This document shows positions 25,521-37,975 of a DNA stretch of 64,000 nt, one piece after another. The notes beneath the pieces were generated by a model. That model was not told the DNA's origin. It made no database searches and saw only the letters and a program-made list of their open reading frames with translations. How positions within the stretch are numbered: the stretch's first letter is position 1; the number at the start of each line of letters is the position of its first letter. This stretch comes from Adiantum capillus-veneris (Eukaryota; Streptophyta; Polypodiopsida; Polypodiales; Pteridaceae): positions 9,563,501-9,627,500 of the forward strand of contig CM043967.1 of the NCBI GenBank assembly GCA_014529385.2, written 5' to 3'. The translations under genes were made by a program, and so were the position numbers.

Positions 25521-26870
25521 TTTGTACATAGCTTAACAATGGCCAAGTGGCCAATCGAACAACCACTAACACCTATCCTAGTTCTATTCTTTCTTATCAA
25601 TAGAATAAGGAGTCAATGAGATGTTTCCCACCATCAAACTTTGCCAAGAAATAATCTCACTCTTTTCATCTCTTTCCTGAGTGCACACGCATGCTCACAC
25701 TTGTACATCGCACGCTTACAATTAGCCCAAAATATGTAAAACCTCTAAAATTTAAAGGGAAAGTGTGCTCATTAAAAATCAACATAAAGTTTCTTCTACA
25801 ATGTGCATAAGGGTGTTTACACACTACAAGGGTGCCCGCCATCACCTAAGAAGCACAGAATGGATTGTGTTACACATTATCCTAAAAAATGTGACCCCAC
25901 AAGCAGGTCAAGCAAGATGGTCTATTGGTTTTACTTCATCTTTGTAGTGCAGGGGTCCATGGATTAAGCCTTTGGGTGAAGCTTTGTTTTGGATGGATCT
26001 TTTATGCCATCCATAGATTAGGAACCCCCCCCCCCCCCCTCTTATGGATTAAATCAAAAGGTTGTTGTTGGTTGCCATGCACGCACACAAACCTGAGCGG
26101 CACTCATTATGTAACCTACGTAAGGGTGCTCACACACTATCTTGCCGCAAGGAGCTGCATGCCACAATGGGCGGGGATAGGTTTCATATATAGAGCTTGC
26201 TTATTTAAATGATAAAAAAGTGAACTTGCACTTCACACCTAAGGACATAGTGCAATGGTTGAATTTTAAATGATTGGGAAATGCTAAAGTTCAATCCCTT
26301 TTGGCAGTGGAAAACCTTTTGGAGGGGGAAGGGGATGCCCAAAATTTTGGCAGCCCCCTATTTGTGGATTCAATCACACCATCACATGTGTCTATCACAA
26401 GACAATACGCCCCTGAACACCATATTTGGATCTTAGTGTGAGGGTCCATTCAGATTGCACATCAGCAACATCTAGTGTCGAGCTCTTTCCACTTTCATGG
26501 GGTTACACAGGCAAAAACACAATGAAATACATCAGTAATGTCATCCAATTAGGCTTAAGGTCCATTAATGAGGTAGTGGGATTGATGATGCTCTAGATAC
26601 TTCATTAAAAGGTTCATGAAAACATTTTGCTTTTGAGGGGGAAGGTGGCCCATTTTGAGGTACATGCGCTTCTTTTGCACAAAAAAAGTTCAACCAACTA
26701 TCACGCTCTTGTAGCTTGCTTACTTCTCTGCAGTCTAAACATGAGACAACCAACGTAATACAAACATCACTGAAAAGTACAAAGAAGATATTGAGAGCTT
26801 AGCAGGACCGAGGAGAGAGAGAGAGAGAGAGGGTGCAAAGAGCTCAATCTAAGAAGGATCTACAAGGATC
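25521..26870. other. Stretch without a gene; C-run and a SINE-like segment
   Basis: No coding similarity. A run of 13 C lies at about 26026-26039. 26240-26300 resembles a tRNA-derived promoter pair (separate entry). 26815-26832 is a short GA run just upstream of the carrier pseudogene. Confidence 0.45.
26225..26330 (+). repeat. Possible tRNA-derived SINE head
   Basis: TAGTGCAATGG (about 26248) resembles a pol III A box. AGTTCAATCCC (about 26289) resembles a B box (GGTTCRANTCC), about 40 bp downstream, the spacing found in tRNAs. No cloverleaf acceptor stem is evident, so this is at best a SINE relic. Chance similarity is possible. Confidence 0.3.
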
Positions 26871-27297
26871 CATGGTGTGCGCCATGGTGGATGCCATCGT
26901 TGGAGCTGTAGCTCGTGGCATTTCTTGCACCATAACCTCCCCTTTATATGTCATCAAGATATTCTTCTAGGTGAGATCTCATCCCTCTCCATCCTTAGGC
27001 CACAAAGTTGTATTGCCCCTTCCACGATGGCCAGAAATCTATTTGGCGGTACAAAAATGACATCTCTACATTGGATGCTCACAAATTAAAAGCCATATTT
27101 GTGGGGTCTAGTTTGTGCGTAAGCCTTTCAATCAAATCTCTTGAAGGTTGATAATCAAGGATGGCCCAGTTGATTGTGTATTTGTTGCAGGTGCAAGTTG
27201 AGCCTACATCTACGATGTTTTGGAATAGATTTTTTTCCCAGCCAAATACAGTGGAATTTTGCAATCTACAAAAGATATTATCAATGAAGAAGGAATA
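26871..27297 (+). pseudogene. Mitochondrial thiamine-pyrophosphate-carrier-like pseudogene, two exons
   Basis: Exon 1 (26871-26970) encodes VDAIVGAVARGISCTITSPL then YVIKIFF. This matches the first carrier signature of the mitochondrial carrier family (P-x-D-x-x-K/R), in the variant TSPLDVIKIRFQ seen in thiamine-pyrophosphate carriers. The exon ends TAG|GTGAGA where the family has a CAG (Gln) codon. The intron (26971-27190) ends TTTGTTGCAG. Exon 2 starts VQVEPTSTMFW and, after a frame change, continues KYSGILQSTKDIINEEGI, again the family sequence. The key Asp is replaced by Tyr, the Gln codon is a stop, and there is a frameshift, so this is dead. The retained intron rules out a processed copy. 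Later exons were not found. The real protein is an inner-membrane exchanger. Confidence 0.78.
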
Positions 27298-29479
27298 AAT
27301 TCTAGCTTTTGATGTCTTCTTTAGAATTTCTATGGGCTTGTTTTTGTGATAACAAGCTTTGTGAGAAAAAGGGCTTAGTTTTGTTCATTTTGACAAAATT
27401 GACCTATGCTTTTGAGCTTTTTGAGAAATTTGATGTAGGACAAATGCACATGTAACTGCTCATTATCGTTTTTTCGATGTTGGCGAGACACTTGGTTTTT
27501 AATTTTATCAAGATTTGTGGAGAGGCAATGTGTTAGCTTCATTGTTGGCGATATTTGGGTAAAGCTACATATTAGATTTTATGACATGTTTAGTGTGAAC
27601 TAAGTGTGTGATTTTGTGAATTGCATGCTATGTACTATCTTGTGGGGATGTTTATGGGCATTGTTTGCATAAACTATAAAAAGAAAGGATATGAATATGA
27701 TAGTAACAAGATTTAGTAGATCAAGACATCCATCAAAGATCAGCATAGTTTGGATGTGATTGCTAAATGATTACAATGATCATGATTTGTATTTGAGACC
27801 CTCAACAGACATATGATTGATCAATGATTGATGTCTTTGTACAAGTGCTAGATTTGTGGAGTCTGGTACATGGGTACATAGAGTCAATGCGTACAAAAGA
27901 ATGTTTTGTCCTTTGGTTATTTGCAAGCATAATCGGGGAAATTACAATCCTTTAAAGAGGGGGATACGTCACAATTTGGTGACATGGCATGCCCAACTGA
28001 AAGGAACTGGTCAAGAGGACAAGAAGATTCAAACCCAAAAAGTGTGGCTCAGGGGGCTAAAACAGAAGGGATTAGGGTTTTTTTTTTAAACCTTACCCAA
28101 CCAACATATGGAGCACCAATTGAGGGGCCCAAAAACCCTAAAAAGATAGAGCACAATGCCTAAGAAAGATTTTTTAAAAAGGTGATAGTTGTTTATGTGG
28201 CACTACTATGCAAATGTTCAAGTTTTGTGCTAGCAGCATGTTGATGTGGCAAGGCAGGATGGATGGCAGATTTTGTGCAAGGCTTTTCGGTTAGAGCTTT
28301 TGGGGTGAAAGTTATTTTGGATCAGATGCCTTTGGGGATCTACTTTTGGGCATCCCTTGTAAGTTTATAAGTGCTTAGAGGGCTTCACTTTAGAGAGCAT
28401 CCAAACACAGACTCTCGAAGAAGATGACCCCTAGCAATTGTACCCTAGTAAAGTAATAATAAAGAAACCATAAGGGGCATCAATCTTTGGGGCTAGTATA
28501 TCAGGGGACAATATTCAAACGTTATATGTTGACTCTACTCCTCTCTCTATCTCTACTGAAGTTCAGTTTAGTTATTTGCAGTTTTTGTTCCTGTGTTGCT
28601 ATTAATTTCTTGGAAAGTCCATGCCTATAACAAGGAGCAAGCATGAAATTGATGGATCCATAGGGAAGCTATTTATTTTCAGCCTTCTTGTTTACAAAGA
28701 AGTGTTTGGACAACAATAGGATCTTTTTCAACGCTTCTAGAGCAGGTTTCTATGGGTGTATTTTCTTTGAGAAGGTAGATTGGCAGATTTTGTGTGCCTT
28801 TTGTGAATGCACGTCTTTCTTGGAATTTGTCAATAGAGTTACCTATCCAATGGGTAGTAGGTTGATGATTCAGTTGCACTTTTCTACCAAATTATAGATT
28901 ATGGATGACAAAGGGGGAACTCTTTCCTTCTAGAAGAGTGGATGTTCTTTGAATTTTTATTTTCCATCCGAGGATGGAAGCTCCAATATTGGCTTCATTA
29001 ATTTCTTGTTCATCCAGTATGCAGGAAATCAAATGCATGTTACAGTGCATGTGTTGGAGTTGGCTTTGACATGTAGAGGGGGGATACTTCTATCTCACGA
29101 ACCACTTCTTGTGTAATCATCCAACTTCTTTGAATGAGATTTAGAGGTGGAGACAGCAGTTTGAAAAGGTATTATTGGAGTGGGGAATAATCCTATCTTC
29201 ATGTTCTCTTTTCATTGATGATAGTATGGCCCTATGGATTTGGTCATTTCTTTCACCCTTTTTTTATCTTGTTAGTATCATTTGTGAGACAGGTTGTGCT
29301 CTCTCTTGGGTGGTAGTCTTGATGTTCGATAGTAGATATATTGAGATCCTTTAGATAACAGGTTTGCACATAGTGTTAACAGTTGGTGGGGACAACTAGT
29401 TCCTACTTCTATAGCTAGCAACATTTGGATGCTTCTCCTGTACATCCCTTTTTTCTCCTCCTCATTTTTTGCTTGACTT
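27298..29479. other. Stretch without an assignable gene
   Basis: 2.2 kb of AT-rich sequence. Short frames exist at 27856-28089 (plus, FCPLVICKHNRGNYNP...) and 28688-28897, but I recognise no family. The exon hunt for further carrier-gene parts was negative. A T-run ends the first frame at about 28079-28087. Confidence 0.4.
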
Positions 29480-31265
29480 TAATCTGGCACAAGTTGGGTT
29501 ATTTCTTTGTTTGATGAGAAAGTGTATGAACCTATTTTGTTTATTGAATGTGGCCCTTCTTCAAATACCATATCACGACTAATGAGTATATTCTTTGCCT
29601 TTGGATCATAGATTTTCTATACCTTAGACTCTTTACTATATCTTAGAAATACACACTTCTTGCTTTTGATGTTAAAAACACCCAAACGTTCTAAAATGCA
29701 AGATTTAAGGTTTCTTTCTAGAATAGGCTTCTTGAGGTGTTCTTCCTTTCAAAGCCTTTGTCTAGCTTTGATTGAGGATATAAACTACTACATTTATTGC
29801 TTCCACCCAAAAGAATCCTTGCCATATCCTTGGCCTTGAGCATGCATTGTGTCATCTCTACGAGAGTCCGATTATGATGTTCTACAACTCCATTCCATTG
29901 TGGTGTATAATAGTAGTAAGGTGGCGCTTGATGCCATGTTTGTTACAATAGTTGTTAAATTCATTTGAAACTAATTATCCTCCTCTATCTGTACAAAGTT
30001 TTTACCTTCTTTTTTGTCTCATTTTCTACAAGCTTGTTCCACACTTAAAAATTTCCAAAAGCTTCAGACTTCTCACAAATGAAATACACCCACATCTTTC
30101 TACTAACATCAAAAAATAGATAGATCTGCCCAAAGTAGAAGTAGACATTTCACTACAGATCCGCATGTACCAACTCTAGAGGAGATTGTGCTCAATTATT
30201 AGTCTCTCATGGAACCTTCCTTTGTTGCTTTCCCATCATGCAAGCCTCACATACTTCATACATATCTGAGATTTGGTCATGTGTGCAACCATCTCAAATC
30301 TATGCATCTCTTTTAGCACAACAATACTTAGGTGACCAAATCTCTCATGCCATAACTACGTTGTACCTTTTTCTATAGTTATCGTAAGTGCAAAACCCTC
30401 GTAAATATGATTGTGTCTTACTCCCTTTTTCATTGTATTTTCTTCAGAATTCAAGATTTTTGCTCCACTTTTCTTGAAATTCAAGACCACGATCACTGAT
30501 TGCTGCAATCACGAGCAGATTCTTCTTGATTTGTGGCACATACAGCACAACAAAGAGCTTCTAATGGACATTTTGCATTATTCCCAACAATTATGCCGAT
30601 GGATTATTGTAGAGTCTTCCAAGACCTATACCAATCTTTTTTACTAGTCATATGTTGAGATACTCCACTATCTAGAATCCAAGAACCATACCTCAGCATT
30701 GTAGGTTAATTTTTTTTCCTTCCAAGAATCTTTCATGGTGCGTTCTTCTTTCTGTAGTCTTTAGTAGCATGACATTTCTTGTCACAATAAAAATAGCTAT
30801 CTATAAATTTCTTCTTCTTGGGCTTTGTCTTAAAGGCATTTGACATAGTCCCCTTGCCTTTTTGTGCTAGTCATGAAAGCAATATCACCCCCATCATCCC
30901 TATTCTTAGAGTGGTCAAACCGCTTCATCTAGCACCAAAAGAGAAAAGAGAAATCCACCTTGAGGTGGAGGAGCATCATCACCAATAACCAACCGTGCAT
31001 TTAGTTTTTCATTTCCCAGTAATGCATCTAGTTTTGCATCCAATAAAGTATCCAAAAATGCTACAAATGTAGAAATCTTGGACATATAGCAAAGGATTGC
31101 TGGAGATTTAAAGCATGTACACACTACTGCGTATTAGAGAGGTTTTGATAGACTTGTAGTCTCATGAATTGTTAGATAATTCTTTTTAGATCAGCCTTGG
31201 TCTCTCATACTACTCATTGCAAGTACCTTTCATGGCTTCAAGCCATTCTACTAGCCCTTGTTTTC
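29480..31265 (-). pseudogene. Copia D gag to integrase fragment, decayed
   Basis: Read from 31265 leftwards, gag traces (VEWLEAMKGTCNE; DYKSIKTSL) come first. A CCHC-like knuckle (FYCDKKCHATKDYR) lies near 30770-30800. The protease phrase WILDSGVSQHMT is near 30645-30690. The gag-pre-integrase phrase HERFGHLSIVVLKEMHRFEM is near 30280-30350. An integrase piece lies near 29850-29960 (GVVEHHNRTLVEMTQCML). The order fits copia. Frames shift repeatedly. No LTRs are recognised, and the fragment sits head to head with copia C. Confidence 0.75.
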
Positions 31266-31360
31266 ACTTCTTGGCTTTCTAGCAACTAATGTATGTTGGG
31301 TAAAGGTCCTGTGGGTCGGCCACCCACACACTCCCTACACTTACTAACTTACTCACCTTT

Positions 31361-34008
31361 GTGTCCCCAAAAGACATTTACAATATCAAATTTTTTGATG
31401 GCACAAATTTCTTGATATGGAAACAACAAATCCAAGATGTGCTGACCCAAAAAGGTCAATTACATTCGATCTTTGAGCTCACAAAGGGAGATGGCTATAC
31501 AAAAGTGCAGTGGAAAATGCTTGATACTAAATCCAAGCCCACTCTCATGCCATAACTAAGTTGTACCTAGTCAAGTTTGCCTATTTCACCATAGTGGGTG
31601 AAGCCACTGCTAAATCCTTGTGGGATAAGTTGTGAAACACAAATGAGAGCAAAAGCGTAAGTAACAAAGTGTACTTGATGGAGAAGCTTTTTGAAAGAAG
31701 GTGAAACAATTCTAAGCACTTGAATGCATTCAAAGTACTTTGTAGTCAATTATCATCACATGGATTGGAATTGGACAACAAAGTGCAGTCCATCTCCTTA
31801 ATGTGCTCTCTACCCTCTTAGTGGGACATATTTTGCACAGTGATTACCAAATCTGCACCTGAGGGCAAGTTGGCCTACGATGTTGGAGTCTATAGTCTAC
31901 TCAATGAGGAGATATTTAGGAAGTCAATGGAGCTTGCAAAGCAAGGTGATGCATATGTTGCCAGTACCAAAGGTCAAAGAGGTCGCACTCACAATTGTGC
32001 CAAAAGTAAGGATCGTGGGAATTCTCAAAGCAAAGCTAGAAGTTCTTTGTGCAATGTTGAGTGCTAACATTGCCATAAGAAAGGATACTTGAAAAAAGAT
32101 TGTTGCACATGACAGAGAGACAAGAAAAAGTCTCAAGATAGCAAGAAGTCTAACAATGATAATAAGGGCAAAGCTAAGATTGAGTAGCTGAATGTGATAG
32201 AGTCTCCTAAGATTGTAGGTGTGCATGAGGTCCATAGTTTCTCAGATGTTCTCATCTTTATAGCAGATCTCAGTCTAGATGCTGTGATTGCACAAGATGC
32301 TACCCTTCATCATAGGGGTGCATGAGGTCCATAGTTTCTCAGATGTTCTCATCTTTATAGCAGATCTCAGTCTAGATGCTGTGATTGCACAAGATGCTAC
32401 CCTTCATCAAAATTGGGTCAAAGATTATGGAGTTGATTTCCACGTGATACCAACCTCATAGAGAATGTTTCTCTATGTATGCACATAATAGTGGTAAAGT
32501 GAAGCCCAATGATGCCTATGAGATTGAGATACATGGTGTCGTAGACATCAAGCTAGTCATGCAAAATATTGAATTCATTGTCAAAAATGTCAGACATGCT
32601 CCCAAGCTACCAAAAATTTTGATATATATTGGTCCGCTTGACAATTTGGGTTACACAATCACCTTTGCAAATGGTTCATGGTCAATCTGAAAGAAAAAAT
32701 GTGTGATTCTCAAGGGTCAAAAACGTGGAAAGCTTTACTCTATGTTTGTTTTGTGTGTAAAAGAGGATTGTACATCCATAGCCGAGTTGCCATCTACTGA
32801 GTTGTGGCATAGTCAGCTAGGCCATATGAGCCAAAACAAAATGAAAACACTAGCTCATTTTTGTTACTTGCCTATGTTAAGTTATTCCAACTTATCTATG
32901 TGTGAGCATTGCATTTATGGTAAACAAATTAGGATCACCTCATTGCCATTGAATATGCAGCGTATGAAGTCACTAGAGCTTGTCCATAGTGATTTTTATG
33001 GTCCTATATCTAGGAAGAGTTGGCTACTTTGTTACTTTCATCGACGATTCCACTAGGAAGGTGTGGGTTTATCCTTTGCGGCATGAGGATCAGGTCTTCT
33101 CTCATTTTCAAACGTTCTTAGCATTGGCAAAGAATCAATCTAGAAATAAGACCAAAAACTTGAGGATTGATAATGGTGGGGAATACATCTCCAAGGATTT
33201 TGAGAATTATTTAGCAAGAGATGTATTAAGAGGCAACTTAATGCACGTGACACACCTAATTAGAATAAATTGCAAAAGGGATGAATGGTGCGATTCAGGA
33301 GCGAGTCACAGTCATGCTTTCTATGGTGAATCTAACTCAAGGATATTGGGTAGAGTTAGTACTAACAACATTACATATCATCAATCAGTCACCTAGTACA
33401 CCATTAAATTACCAGATTCTAGAGGAGTTGTGGTCCAAAAGGAAACCACATTATGATCATTTGCGTGTTTTTGGATGCATGTTTTTTATTGTGAGGCATA
33501 TGCACATGTGCCCAAAGAGCTTCGAAAAAAGCTAGACACAAAGTCACACAAGTGTATTATCCTTTGGGATATCATCTCTGGCACCCATAATCTTGCAAAG
33601 TAATTCATAGTTCACATGTTATCTTCAATGAGTCAAAGATGCACAAGAAAACTATCAAAGAGGTTGAGTATAGAAAAGTCACATTTAAGGACATTCCCTC
33701 AAAATCTGTGAAACTCATAAGCCTAATGATGTACCTTCCACTAGCAGCACCCCAATTGACACGGCAGAGAGCAATAGTCAAGCAGATCCTCACATCCACT
33801 TGAGCGGTTTCAGCCAGGGTGAGACTATGTCATGCTGACTGAATGCGGTGAGCCATCTTGTTACAAAGAAGCCATTCAAATGTATGACAAGGTCAAGTGG
33901 GATCAAGCCATGCAATCTGAATACAACTTGATTGTCAGTAATGAAACATGGGACTTATTTGAATTGCCAAAAGGCAAAGATGCCTTACCTTGCAAATGGG
34001 CTTTACAA

Positions 34009-34051
<43 letters not shown>

Positions 34052-35115
34052 CTGATGATCCACATCCTAAGTACAAGGCTCAATTGATTTCTAAGGGATT
34101 CAAGCATTAGAAGGGAGTTGATTTGATGAAATCCTCTCACCCATGGTCAAAATGACTACACTGCATAGAATGTTTGGCCTAGTAGCCATTAAGGACATGG
34201 AGCTTGTCCAAATGGATATGAATTATAGATTTTCTTCATGGGGATCTAGAAGAGGATGTTTACGTGAAGCAACCTAAAGTATTTTTACAGCCTAGTAGGG
34301 AGGAGCTTGTATGCAAACTCAAGAAATCACTTTATGGCTTAAAGTAGGGTTCAAGGTAGTGGTATCAAAAGCTTGACGTTTTTATGCGGTCTTATAGTTT
34401 TAAAAGGATTCAAGAGGATCACTGCTTGTATACAAAGAAACTCAATGATGGTTCTTTGGTTATTCTCATTCTATATGCAGATGGCATGCTTATTACAGTC
34501 TAGTCCACTAAGGACATTGCCAAAGTAAAGCAAATGTTAAGCAAAAACTTTGCTATGAAGGATTTGGGCAAAGCAAATCATTTTCTTGATACGTGTATCA
34601 AGAGAGATTATAAAAGGGGAATTCTTGAGTTATCTCAGACATCTTATATGCACAAGGTCTTGCAGTGTTTCAAATGCAGGGGGGGGAGGTAGTGAGTACA
34701 CCGCTACCGTCATATTTGAAACTTAGCAAGGAAGATTCTCCCAAGTCAGATGTTGAGAGGAAAAAAATGGCAAGTGTGCCATACTCTTCCATTGTAGGCA
34801 ATCTTATGTATGTTACGGTAGCTATGAGGCCAGACATTGCATTTGCAATGGGAGTGGTTAGTCGATATATGGCTAATCCTAGCAGCATTGGATAACAGTG
34901 AAACACATCCTTAGATACTTGAAGGGTATATCAAGCAGGCGTTTACGCTTTGGTAACAACGATGCATCTATTTTTGGTTACACAGATATAGATTATGCGG
35001 GTTGCAAAGACAATAGGACATCTACGTATAGCTACATTTTCACATTTGCAAAAGGAGCCATTTCTTGAAGATTATCTCTTCAAGGTTGTACGTCTTCAGG
35101 GGGGGGTTTTATTTC
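31361..35115 (+). pseudogene. Copia C polyprotein, decayed, truncated in RNase H
   Basis: Gag begins near 31361 (IKFFDGTNFLIWKQQIQDVL). A zinc-knuckle relic lies near 32065-32105. The protease is degraded. Gag-pre-integrase is LPSTELWHSQLGHMSQNKMK (about 32785). Integrase pieces run 32980-33540 (SLELVHSDFYGP, NLRIDNGGEYISKDF). Reverse transcriptase runs 33832-34640, with ADGMLI in place of the usual YVDDM near 34475. The late part is SIVGNLMYVTVAMRPDIAFA (34785). RNase H (SIFGYTDIDYAG) degrades by about 35115. An (AT)n tract at 34013-34046 interrupts the reverse transcriptase, and a 98-bp duplication lies at 32221-32411. It is inactive. Confidence 0.82.
32221..32411 (+). repeat. 98-bp tandem duplication in copia C
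   Basis: The segment from 32221 is repeated from 32319 with apparently perfect identity (GTGCATGAGGTCCATAGTTT through GATGCTACCCTTCATCA). It lies between the zinc-knuckle and protease regions and is later than most of the other damage, given its identity. Confidence 0.92.
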
Positions 35116-35206
35116 TTCAACAAGCATATCAAAATGCAGTTATATGGTGGTGTAGATGGAGAAAAGCACAAAAAGAGACCTATGAAGCAAGAAGATACAT
35201 GGGTCG

Positions 35207-35535
35207 TTATATAAGGTAAATGTGTACAATATATTGAACATGTTTAAAGTCACGAGGAAATTTTTTACCATGGGGAGAGAATTTTCTTAGCATCCCATAA
35301 CATTCTTGGGGTTGGCATATTGAGTATTTTGAGGTGGTGTTTATATGCCACACGAGAGAACATGACATATGCCAAGCCTGGGGCAAATGCTTGTTTATGA
35401 GGAGGAAAACTTTCCTCAATATCATGGTCCCTTGTAATTTGTGGCCAATAATTACGTATGCTAGCACCATAGAAAACGTACTTTTATTGTACCATTTGCT
35501 GTTGATTCCATAGTAGCATGCTTTGTCCTTTGAAT
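35207..35535 (-). pseudogene. PIF1-type helicase relic, C-terminal part
   Basis: On the minus strand the frame gives MVLAYVIIGHKLQGTMILRK, equivalent to the HK-S-Q-G motif of PIF1/RecD-type helicases. In a neighbouring frame comes FAPGLAYVMFSRVAYKHH, equivalent to the conserved F-x-x-GL-x-YVALSR motif near the C-terminus. This is the last part of a helicase gene whose earlier parts lie at 36448-37008 and 44795-47653, separated by insertions. Frame changes show it is dead. Such helicases occur in Helitron transposons and in host PIF1 genes. Confidence 0.72.
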
Positions 35536-36447
35536 TGTTATCACTATTACTACTTTTGGATCATTTATCAATTTGGCTTATGTTTTATTTTCAAAAACAT
35601 TCAAAAGAAGAAATATAAATAGAACTCTCCTTTAATTACTATTATTAGAGTTTAAGTGAAAAACGAACACTTCTATTTTTGGGCGCATGCATGAAGAGAG
35701 AAAGAGAATCCCAAAATTGTGTCTTTACGTGCACCACACTTTTTCAGCAAGAATACATTCTTGACTCTTCACGAGGAAGATGAGTGCTCCAAGAGCATCT
35801 TGATTAAGTGACCTAGTGTTCTACCTCCCTTTCAAATCCAATGGAGCCATCAGAATCTCCATCGGTGCAAGAGTGCAATCAAGAGAGTGCATGCCATGGT
35901 TAAGAGAGAAAATTAGCATAAAAGAGGGCAAAAGTGTATCTTCTATAGCTTTGCTCTAATGGAGATTTTGATGGCTCCATTGGCTTTCTAGAGGGGGGGG
36001 GGGGGTAGAAGTTGATTCTTGTTGAAAAAGTGTGGTGTACGCAAAGATGCAATTTTGAGATTATGCTAATTTTTCTCTTAATCATGGCATTCATTCCCTT
36101 GATTGTGTAGCTCTTTCCCTAATGGAGATTTTGATGGCTCCATTGACTTCAAAAGGGGGGTAAAACACCATGCTACCTGATAAGGATGCTCTCGAAGCAC
36201 TTGTATGCCTTTTGAAGAATCAAGAAGCTGATTCCTATTGAAAAATGTGATGCACGCGAAGACGCAATTTTAGGATTGTTTTTCTCTCTTCATGCATGCA
36301 CCCAAAAATAGAAGTGGTTCCTTTTCACTTAAACTTTAAGATTAGTAGGTAAAGGAGAGTTCTATTTACATTGCCTTTGGAATGGTTTTTGAGAATATAA
36401 CATAAGCCAAATTGATAAAATATCCAAAAGTAGTAATAGTGATAACA
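35536..36447. mobile_element. 912-bp long-inverted-repeat element, Ginger-like termini, TSD TGAAT
   Basis: The first about 390 bp (from TGTTATCACTATTACTAC) pair with the last about 390 bp (to GTAGTAATAGTGATAACA) as imperfect inverted repeats, so the element is almost all stem. It is flanked by an exact 5-bp duplication, TGAAT, at 35531-35535 and 36448-36452. Helicase-coding sequence resumes on both sides. Ends of the form TGTNR...YNACA and long inverted repeats recall Ginger transposons, although those usually make 4-bp duplications. No transposase is encoded, so it is non-autonomous. A G-run (about 35993-36006) and a repeated TGGAGATTTTGATGGCTCC lie in the centre. Confidence 0.85.
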
Positions 36448-37008
36448 TGAATGATCATGGTAGCGCCAGGCAAGTAATTGCACTTTTATTGCAGCAACGT
36501 GAACGGTACTATCATGTGATATAGAGAGTATTTGGCAAGTTGAGCTCTTTGTTGCACCTATAGCCAAGTTAATGTTCTTTGTGATCATGCACTTAGCACC
36601 AATCACAATCTTGTCCAGGTCATTAAAAGCCTTACCATGTAACCAGAAAAGACTTTTGTAGAATTAAGTTGGTGTACTTATAAACATATTCCCTATGTGT
36701 TCATATTATTGTAGTTGAGTCGTCAATAGTCATGAGGAGTTCATGCTCGTTAATCAAGCATTGTGACAGTGTATCTACTATTTGTTGCTCTATTGGCTAC
36801 TTACCATAGATTATGTCTAAGAACTAGACGTAAATGGGGTTTGATGCATGGCAAACCGGGAAATTCATGTTGTGTGTGAAGCTGCAATAATGTATGCCGA
36901 ATTTTGAATATTGCATACATGACATAGAGGTGGCTAGTGGTGGCATACAGATAGATGGTAGTTGTGTAAGATCACCAAACAATAGGATGAGCTTTTGATG
37001 GAATGGAT
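36448..37008 (-). pseudogene. PIF1-type helicase relic, middle part
   Basis: Read leftwards from 37008, the frame gives HQKLILLFGDLTQLPSICMP, equivalent to the G-D-x-x-QLPP motif III of PIF1 helicases. Near 36606-36520 it gives GAKCMITKNINLAIGATKSS, equivalent to the K-G-A-x-V-M-L-x-x-N block. It is bounded by the gypsy element on one side and the 912-bp inverted-repeat element on the other. Several stops lie between the motifs. Confidence 0.75.
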
Positions 37009-37616
37009 TGTAATGGAATTGGCCTATTTAACTTGAGAGTAGTGGAAATTAATAAGATTACTTTTGAGAAATTACTTTGTGAGCATAGCGGGTAAACATA
37101 ATTGAAGATAGCAACATATTCATAACAATTAATTAATTTGGCATGAACAATACTTTTGCAGGAGAGAGAATTTAGAGAACATGACAACAGTTGAGGACCG
37201 GATTTATGTGGAGCCAGTCCCCCCTCCAATAGGCATTTGTATTATGATTTCTCCCATTAAGAGAGACTTGTTACATTACAATCTTTGTGTTCCTTGTGAC
37301 CTAGGTGATGCAATGAAGATGGAAAGCTTCATGCATCACAAGCATAACATAAACTTTGAAGAAAGCTTTAACTATCCCAAGCCTCAGTCCGAAGACCTCA
37401 AACACCTTCAAAGGTGGAGAGAGAGAGCTAGCCGGGAATGAGGGTAGGGAAGAGGAAGAAGAAAGATTTCATAGGAGAGAGAATTAGCTCCTCACTTATC
37501 ATAACTCTTCTTGCTAGCATACATAATAGCATAGTAATGAAGATGGAGAAGATGGCAAGCTTAAGCATTGATATGAGAAAATCATTTGGGTTTGTTAGAT
37601 ATTAGATTTTATGACA
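37009..37616 (-). repeat. 3' LTR of gypsy E, internally deleted
   Basis: 608 bp versus about 1640 bp for its partner. Identity runs from the TGTAATGG end to AGCATTGA (about 37571) and resumes at ATATGAGAAAATC. The segment matching 43768-44750 is missing. Confidence 0.88.
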
Positions 37617-37975
37617 ATATCTCTCTCTTGAAATCATAGTCCTCCTCGACTATGAGGTAGACGAGATAAAGCCTTAGTAATTAGTCAATCTTACTTAGCG
37701 GGTAGAGGATCCCTTTTTACCCTACGACATCTTTCCAAGATGGATGACTAATCCATTTGGTGCTTGGGAACCATAGCTGCCGCAAGCATGTCTGCTCTTT
37801 AGTCCATTTTATTCTCCCAAAGTAGAGTGACAAATTCTACTTGGTGTTTGAGAGACGTCGTCGTCACAAACATGATTCTAAGCATGCATACTAGTTAAAT
37901 TTGTGCACAATTAAAAAGAGGACTAGTCTTATAAGACAAAAACATGAGTCATTTAAAAGAAATTTGTACATTTGC

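Noticed and set aside
28130-28145. Telomere-like AAACCCTAAAAA
   Set aside because: A single unit, not an array.
31130-35210. Copia C and copia D as one element
   Set aside because: They run in opposite directions and have independent gag regions.
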